Source: an uncultured Clostridia bacterium
GTDB lineage: Bacteria > Bacillota > Clostridia > Oscillospirales > Ruminococcaceae
Assembly (NCBI GenBank): GCA_947631455.1
Contig: CANRLH010000002.1
Span: 1 to 64,000, forward strand
Direction of reading: 5' to 3'
DNA length: 64,000 nt
Shown here: in pieces, positions 59,879 through 64,000 of the stretch
Numbering within the stretch: position 1 is the stretch's first letter
Layout of the letters: the number at the start of each line of letters is the position of its first letter
The notes under the pieces: generated by a model
What the model saw: the letters and a program-made list of their open reading frames with translations, nothing else
The model's database searches: none
Told to the model about the DNA's origin: nothing
Made by a program: the position numbers and the translations under genes

Positions 59879-60332
59879 CTTCACAGAATATATAAATGAT
59901 TCTGTACGAATTCTAATTCTACTTAATGCTGCAAAGAGTAGAAAATCACTATCTATGACAGATCGTAAAATAATGTTGCTTGATTATTTTTTGAAGTTTC
60001 CTAATACAATGCTTGGTGACTATTATAATATACCAAATGAAATGAAGACGCTTGACGAATATTACGCTTTTTTTCATTGGCAACCAGACGTTGTTCGCTA
60101 TCGAAAGAGTTTAAATTTTTTGATGGCTAAGGAATTTATAGAAAGACAATTGGAAAGGAATCAAACTATCTATTCCATTACCGATCGTGGCGTAGAAGCT
60201 ATTGATAATATTAAGACAACACATAAAACTCATTTGGAAGAATTAACATCTGCCATTTTGCCAGTCATGTCCAAGCTATCGGATTCCAAAATTGAAGAGC
60301 AGATTCGTTCGAAGTCAAATATCTTTTTGTGA
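59868..60332 (+). CDS. ABC-3C system middle component
   Basis: A 154-residue protein with a winged-helix-like fold (KSLSMTDRKIMLLDYFLKFP, RKSLNFLMAKEFIERQLE, TIYSITDRGVEAIDNI). It overlaps the effector gene by 11 bases and is followed 16 bases later by the ATPase gene. Size, fold and order match the middle component (MC) of ABC-3C systems, thought to bridge effector and ATPase. Confidence 0.75.
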   Translation: MEINFTEYINDSVRILILLNAAKSRKSLSMTDRKIMLLDYFLKFPNTMLGDYYNIPNEMKTLDEYYAFFHWQPDVVRYRKSLNFLMAKEFIERQLERNQTIYSITDRGVEAIDNIKTTHKTHLEELTSAILPVMSKLSDSKIEEQIRSKSNIFL

Positions 60333-60348
60333 AATGGAGACGGTGACA

Positions 60349-62259
60349 ATGAAAAAAAGGCTTAAGATTGAGTCGCTTACATTAGTAGGAATAAGGAAAA
60401 ATTATATCGTCCAATTTCACGATGGCTTTAATTTAATATCCGGACATACCTCAACAGGCAAGACATCTATCTTAGAAATGATTGACTATGCATTGGGTGC
60501 ACATAACCATAAATCGTATATTGAGATAGGTAATTCATGCTCTGATGTTGAGCTAATCATTTTGATTGGTCATGAGAAATTTAAAATTCGACGTGAACTG
60601 TTTAATTATAAATCCCCTGTAGTCGTGGAGGATTGGAGAGAAGATAATCAAAAATTCCTTTTCTATAATCGGTATGAGATCGACGCGCCAAGCAACCCAA
60701 GGTCGCTTTCTGCTTTTCTGATTGAAAAATTAGGTTTAGCGAATATCTCCATATCTGGGCAGGCTTTTAGTTTTCGGGATATATTTAAATACTGTTACAT
60801 AAAGCAAACTGAGATTGACAACGAAGACATTTTGGGTGAAAAGACATGGCAGAAAGATTTTAAAAGGAAAGCAACATTCGAAATTTTATTTAAAATCTAC
60901 GACAGCGCCCTGGAGGAATACAAGCGCACTCTTGAAAACCGCAAGCAGGAAGTTCATGAATTGGCCCTTCAGATTACTGGCATACAGAATTTTTTGAAAA
61001 CGGTCGATATTGTAGACTCTGTTGCTTGTGAGGAACTCAAAAAGACGATTAGACAAGAAATCTCTGAATTAAAGAATCAATTAGTTGAAATTAAAAAAGA
61101 AAATGGTAATATGTCAAGCGAAGCTATTGCGTTACGTCGGCAGATAGAAAGATATAAAGCCAAACTTGAAGATTTGGCAGAAAAGCATAGAGATCAGGGG
61201 CAGTACATTAAAAAGCTACAACTCTTGTATAATCAATATCTTAGCGAAATAGAGAAGAAAGAGTTGGCAATACAAGGTTACCTTACTTTTAACCAATATG
61301 AGTTTGTATTTTGCCCTAATTGTTTGCGTCCGATTGCACGTTCTGAAAATGCAGAAATTTGTTGCTTATGCGGAAGTGAAAAAAGCGATGATTCGGCAGA
61401 AACATTAATTCTGAAAAATGAAATATCAGTACTTAAGCGAAAAGCAAACGAACTGTTGAAATATATCGACGCTGAAGATAGAAAATACGACACTATCGTC
61501 CATGACACGCACGAACTGAGCGCGGCTTTATCTGAGGCCGAAATGGAATTGCAACATTTATCGCAAGGCTATCTTGACCCTGTTATGGAGCAGGTCGAAT
61601 ACATCAATTATGAAGTTGGCCGCAAAAATAGACATTTATTTGAGCTGGAAAAGGACTCGAAAATGTTTCAGGAGGTCGATAGACTTAATGAGATTTTAAA
61701 GGAAAAGGAAGATTCAATACATCTTCTTAAGGCTAATATCAAAACGTTATCTGAAAATGCGGTTGACAAGCAAGAATTGATTAAGCAACTTTCTGAGGCA
61801 CTATTTGATATTTTGAAAGCATTTAAATACCCAAAATTAACTAGCGCATACATTGATGATAAGCGATACTTGCCTTATGTTAGAGACAGAAAATATGATG
61901 ACATTGGTAGCTTAGCGGGAGTATCGTTAATAACAATTGCCTACTACTTATCATTGTTGACCGTTGGTTCCTCTGAGAAATATTTTCACCCCAATTTGTT
62001 AATCATTGATTCTCCTAGAAAAAATTTGGGCGCACAAAGCAAGAACGATGACGAAGAAGAATTTAAAGATGAGACTATTTTCAACTCAACAATTCTCTAC
62101 CTTTATGATTTCTCCGAAAGGCATAAAGACGAAATTCAAATGATTGTTGTTAATAATGGATATCCCGAATTCTTGCCCCACGAATGCATTGTCGCGGAGT
62201 TTGATGCTGACGAGCAACACGGCTTACCGAGGGGACTTATTGATGATGCGCCTAACTAA
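60349..62259 (+). CDS. ABC-3C system ATPase (Rad50/SMC-like, DUF3732)
   Basis: A 636-residue ATPase. Walker A (LISGHTSTGKTSILEMIDYA) is near residue 30. Long coiled coils (~200-300 and ~365-500) flank a zinc-hook-like motif (YEFVFCPNCLRPIARSENAE, ICCLCGSEK). The C-terminal half has Walker B (NLLIIDSPRKNLGAQ) within DUF3732, ending VNNGYPEFLPHECIVAEFDA. ABC-3C ATPases are proposed to detect invasive nucleic acid and trigger the effector. The ATG at 60349 is preferred (GGAG 9 bases upstream) over in-frame starts at 60292 and 60334. Confidence 0.85.
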   Translation: MKKRLKIESLTLVGIRKNYIVQFHDGFNLISGHTSTGKTSILEMIDYALGAHNHKSYIEIGNSCSDVELIILIGHEKFKIRRELFNYKSPVVVEDWREDNQKFLFYNRYEIDAPSNPRSLSAFLIEKLGLANISISGQAFSFRDIFKYCYIKQTEIDNEDILGEKTWQKDFKRKATFEILFKIYDSALEEYKRTLENRKQEVHELALQITGIQNFLKTVDIVDSVACEELKKTIRQEISELKNQLVEIKKENGNMSSEAIALRRQIERYKAKLEDLAEKHRDQGQYIKKLQLLYNQYLSEIEKKELAIQGYLTFNQYEFVFCPNCLRPIARSENAEICCLCGSEKSDDSAETLILKNEISVLKRKANELLKYIDAEDRKYDTIVHDTHELSAALSEAEMELQHLSQGYLDPVMEQVEYINYEVGRKNRHLFELEKDSKMFQEVDRLNEILKEKEDSIHLLKANIKTLSENAVDKQELIKQLSEALFDILKAFKYPKLTSAYIDDKRYLPYVRDRKYDDIGSLAGVSLITIAYYLSLLTVGSSEKYFHPNLLIIDSPRKNLGAQSKNDDEEEFKDETIFNSTILYLYDFSERHKDEIQMIVVNNGYPEFLPHECIVAEFDADEQHGLPRGLIDDAPN

Positions 62260-62401
62260 ACCTGATATTATGCAAATAAAAAAGCAAATTATGGCATAAT
62301 ATTGCCTTGCTGATTGGTTTACAGTACCACCGTTTGTTCCTAGTGTGTTTCCCCATATGGATTTGTCACCGCGACGAAATCTGTAGCTATGTATGGAAGA
62401 A

Positions 62402-62434
62402 AAAGCCGTTTACTCCAAATAGAATAAGCGGCTT
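62402..62434 (-). terminator. Terminator after the excisionase-like gene
   Basis: AAAGCCG (62402-62408) pairs with CGGCTT (62429-62434); on the minus strand the T-rich CTTTTTCTTCC follows. No other feature is seen in 62260-62514. Confidence 0.7.
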
Positions 62435-62514
62435 CGGTAAGGTAATATCTTAACTTCTTGATGCATCAGCCCGTATGTATTGCTGTGTTGATATGCTCGG
62501 CTGTTCGGGATGCG

Positions 62515-62919
62515 TCATTTGCAGTTCTCCGGATTCCAGCAAGGGCTTGAGATATAACCTAAAAAAGTTTTTTTGCTTTTCACATCCAGTAGGAACATCA
62601 AGTCCTTTCGGGTTTGGGGCTCCTTGCAAAGAAACAGTATTTTTTGCTTTATTTTTTCGTCCTTGCTCATCATTTGGAAGTGTCTTGCTTCAACATTCTT
62701 TTTGAAAATTGAATAATCCTCGCTCATCATAAAGTCAATCAAGTACGCTTTTGGAATCAGATATTTATTACCGATGCGAAAATGTTTGATTTTGTTTTTG
62801 TGAATCAATTCAAAGGCAGTTCGGTCGCAAATATCGCCCTGTATAGGCCGCAGCTCTTTGAAGGTCAAAAGATCCGGGTAATCGCGTAATTTGGTTTCAT
62901 ATTCGATTCTCGTAGACAT
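62515..62919 (-). CDS. Excisionase-like helix-turn-helix protein
   Basis: A 134-residue protein. Residues ~15-70 match the MerR-like excisionase HTH seen in many integrative elements (LLTFKELRPIQGDICDRTAF, KHFRIGNKYLIPKAYLIDFM). Its tail (DEKIKQKILFLCKEPQTRKD) is a further helical region. TAGGAG precedes the ATG. It is near the right att site, as xis genes usually are, but no integrase accompanies it. It is related to the truncated fragment at 57398-57460. Confidence 0.75.
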   Translation of the reverse strand: MSTRIEYETKLRDYPDLLTFKELRPIQGDICDRTAFELIHKNKIKHFRIGNKYLIPKAYLIDFMMSEDYSIFKKNVEARHFQMMSKDEKIKQKILFLCKEPQTRKDLMFLLDVKSKKTFLGYISSPCWNPENCK

Positions 62920-63204
62920 TGCGATTCTCCTATCAGTAAAAATGAATTGTCAATGGCGGTGGCAAACACTGCATTGGGGTTCGACCCGCTGTTTCCATTT
63001 CACTGATTAGATTTTGCAGAAATGTCCCTCAGATGGACCTCCAATTTCTTTTTTGAGCGTCAGAACGGTGATTCTTGAAAACCCTTGCGGGATCGGGATT
63101 TTCGGCGTCAGGCAGGGAAAAGCCTTGATATTGCGGGCTTTTTTGATGGTAGCAAGTTCCGCTAAGTTCATCCAAAGGACGGTTGCTTCGGTGCGGACTG
63201 TAAA
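62920..63204. other. Gene-free right arm of the island
   Basis: 285 bases between the excisionase-like gene and the right att site. A minus-strand frame continues here from the antisense of the tRNA copy, but it has no ribosome-binding site or recognisable domain. It may be the eroded site of a lost integrase gene. Confidence 0.4.
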
Positions 63205-63260
63205 ACTCAAAATCCAGTGGTAGCGATACCGTACCGGTTCGACCCCGGTTACCGGCACCA
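63205..63260. repeat. att site, right (copy of tRNA-Leu 3' end)
   Basis: 56 bases identical to 56406-56461, including the encoded CCA, without the 5' half of the tRNA. It is not a functional tRNA gene. Confidence 0.9.
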
Positions 63261-63503
63261 ATTCGCAGTAAGCTATATTTGCTTGCTGCGATTTTTTATT
63301 ACCGTAAAACAAAACGATATCTTGCAATTATCTCCCTGACTGAGCGGTTAAGCAATGTGTAATACTCATATGTCGCATTTATTATATTAGACATTTTATA
63401 CTTATCGACGACACTTTTTTGCATTTTTCATTATATGCCTACTTTATCAGCTAAAATAAAAAAAGCAAACAGACATTATTGTTTAGATAAGGAGGTGTTA
63501 TTT

Positions 63504-63791
63504 ATGAAACCAGGCGCTTGGAATTTCAGCAATTCAAGTTCTACCGGACTTCCGCAAAAGGTTGCCACCGGTTTTACTGAAGTGACACAAGATCTTGAGG
63601 GTGCAAATTATGAGTTTTTGCTTTACTGTGGAAATCAGGTCGTAAATGGCATAAATCATATGATTATCTGCAATAAAACTCTTGTTACAAAGGAAGGCCA
63701 CGGAACACTTGCTGTTATGATTCTTCACGAGGATCCGATAGATGAGATTAAAAGCAAGTTTTCTATTATTTCAATTACCGATATCGGCTAA
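63504..63791 (+). CDS. Small protein with stefin/cystatin-like motifs
   Basis: A 95-residue protein starting at ATG 63504 behind AAGGAGGTG. It begins MKPGAWNF, has GANYEFLLYCGNQVVNGINH in the middle and a C-terminal strand SKFSIISITDIG. The N-terminal Gly4 and the QVVNG at 45-49 match the two cystatin inhibitory elements (N-terminal Gly; QxVxG). There is no signal peptide, as in stefins. A cysteine-protease-inhibitor role is inference; the beta-rich fold could serve another purpose. It lies just outside the island. Confidence 0.55.
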   Translation: MKPGAWNFSNSSSTGLPQKVATGFTEVTQDLEGANYEFLLYCGNQVVNGINHMIICNKTLVTKEGHGTLAVMILHEDPIDEIKSKFSIISITDIG

Positions 63792-63921
63792 CATTTTTAT
63801 TAGTGGATATTGATTTTACTAAGTCTGGCAATCGTAAAATCAAGTTTAGTATGACGTGAGCAGACTTACCGATTGGCTGTCTGTTGAAACGGGTTTTGAT
63901 AGAACTGCTGAATACGTATCG

Positions 63922-63960
63922 AATAAAAGCGGATAGAATTTTCTACCCGCTTTTATTTTA
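63922..63960 (+). terminator. Terminator near the right edge of the window
   Basis: AATAAAAGCGG (63922-63932) pairs with CCGCTTTTATT (63947-63957), followed by a T-rich tail. Confidence 0.8.
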
Positions 63961-64000
63961 CCTTTTAAGCCACACTAGCTTTTTAATATGAATATCTTAT

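Larger units (their letters stand above)
56406..63260. mobile_element. 6.8-kb tRNA-Leu genomic island (defence island)
   Basis: Bounded by the 56-bp direct repeats. Inside are a degenerate IS3 element, a truncated excisionase-like gene, a Fic protein, a three-gene ABC-3C conflict system and an intact excisionase-like HTH gene. No integrase gene is present, so the island is either mobilised in trans or a reduced remnant of a larger element. Confidence 0.8.

Noticed and set aside
63007-63327. 106-codon minus-strand frame near the right att site
   Set aside because: Part of it is the antisense of the tRNA copy; no ribosome-binding site or known domain.
1-64000. CRISPR array, rRNA operon or replication origin
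   Set aside because: No regularly spaced repeats, rRNA sequence or DnaA-box cluster was seen.

Overview
The window looks like a low-GC, spore-forming Clostridia chromosome, most likely a gut Ruminococcus-like member of Oscillospirales. This is inferred from spo0A, spoVT, spoVM and a spoIVFB-like protease; Bacillus-like gene order around gmk-rpoZ-priA-def-fmt-rsmB-rlmN-prpC-prkC-rsgA-thiN-spoVM; a T-box in front of alaS; a dockerin-bearing cell-surface protein; and very regular sigma-A promoters with 17-bp spacers.

Layout. 1-2.1 kb: agr-like LytTR regulator and GHKL kinase. 2.2-7.2 kb: two secreted BspA-type leucine-rich-repeat proteins, one with a dockerin and one with FIVAR repeats and a sortase-like wall anchor. 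7.2-14 kb (minus): a six-gene polyamine operon (speD-speA-speE-speB, then carboxyspermidine dehydrogenase and decarboxylase) behind a ~330-nt structured leader with a terminator directly before speD. 14-23 kb: a metal-regulated (DtxR-box) FeoB-associated/HMA protein, flavin reductase, HIRAN protein, spo0A, spoVT, ZIP transporter, a first LytR-CpsA-Psr (LCP) protein, small membrane proteins, and a probable 6S RNA. 23-32 kb: a doubly frameshifted small gene, a cpsC-cpsD-cpsB tyrosine-kinase module divergent from a second LCP protein, CarD, a Cys-rich surface or coat-like protein, and a third LCP protein. 32.1-34.1 kb: an IS481-like insertion cassette whose transposase is cut off and which carries a TetR regulator and a CPBP protease. 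34-51 kb: glmS and the conserved housekeeping run from yicC to spoVM and a site-2 protease. 51-56 kb (minus): alaS-HIT-purD operon behind an alanine T-box. 56.4-63.3 kb: a 6.8-kb genomic island at tRNA-Leu(CAA), bounded by a 56-bp duplication of the tRNA 3' end. It holds a degenerate IS3 element, a self-inhibited Fic protein with a MerR-like head, and a three-gene ABC-three-component (ABC-3C) conflict system. 63.5 kb: a small protein with stefin/cystatin-like motifs.

How genes work together. The polyamine operon has enzymes for arginine to agmatine to putrescine, then two alternative routes to spermidine. The prpC/prkC pair and three LCP proteins point to cell-wall growth control; the cps module and the LCP gene opposite it share near-identical promoters and are probably co-regulated. 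The island is the main defence locus: an endonuclease-fold effector, a middle component and a Rad50-like DUF3732 ATPase form one tight operon. The least explained items are the speD leader RNA, the frameshifted gene at 23.1 kb, the 24-bp-flanked cassette, the stefin-like protein and several unannotated small genes.
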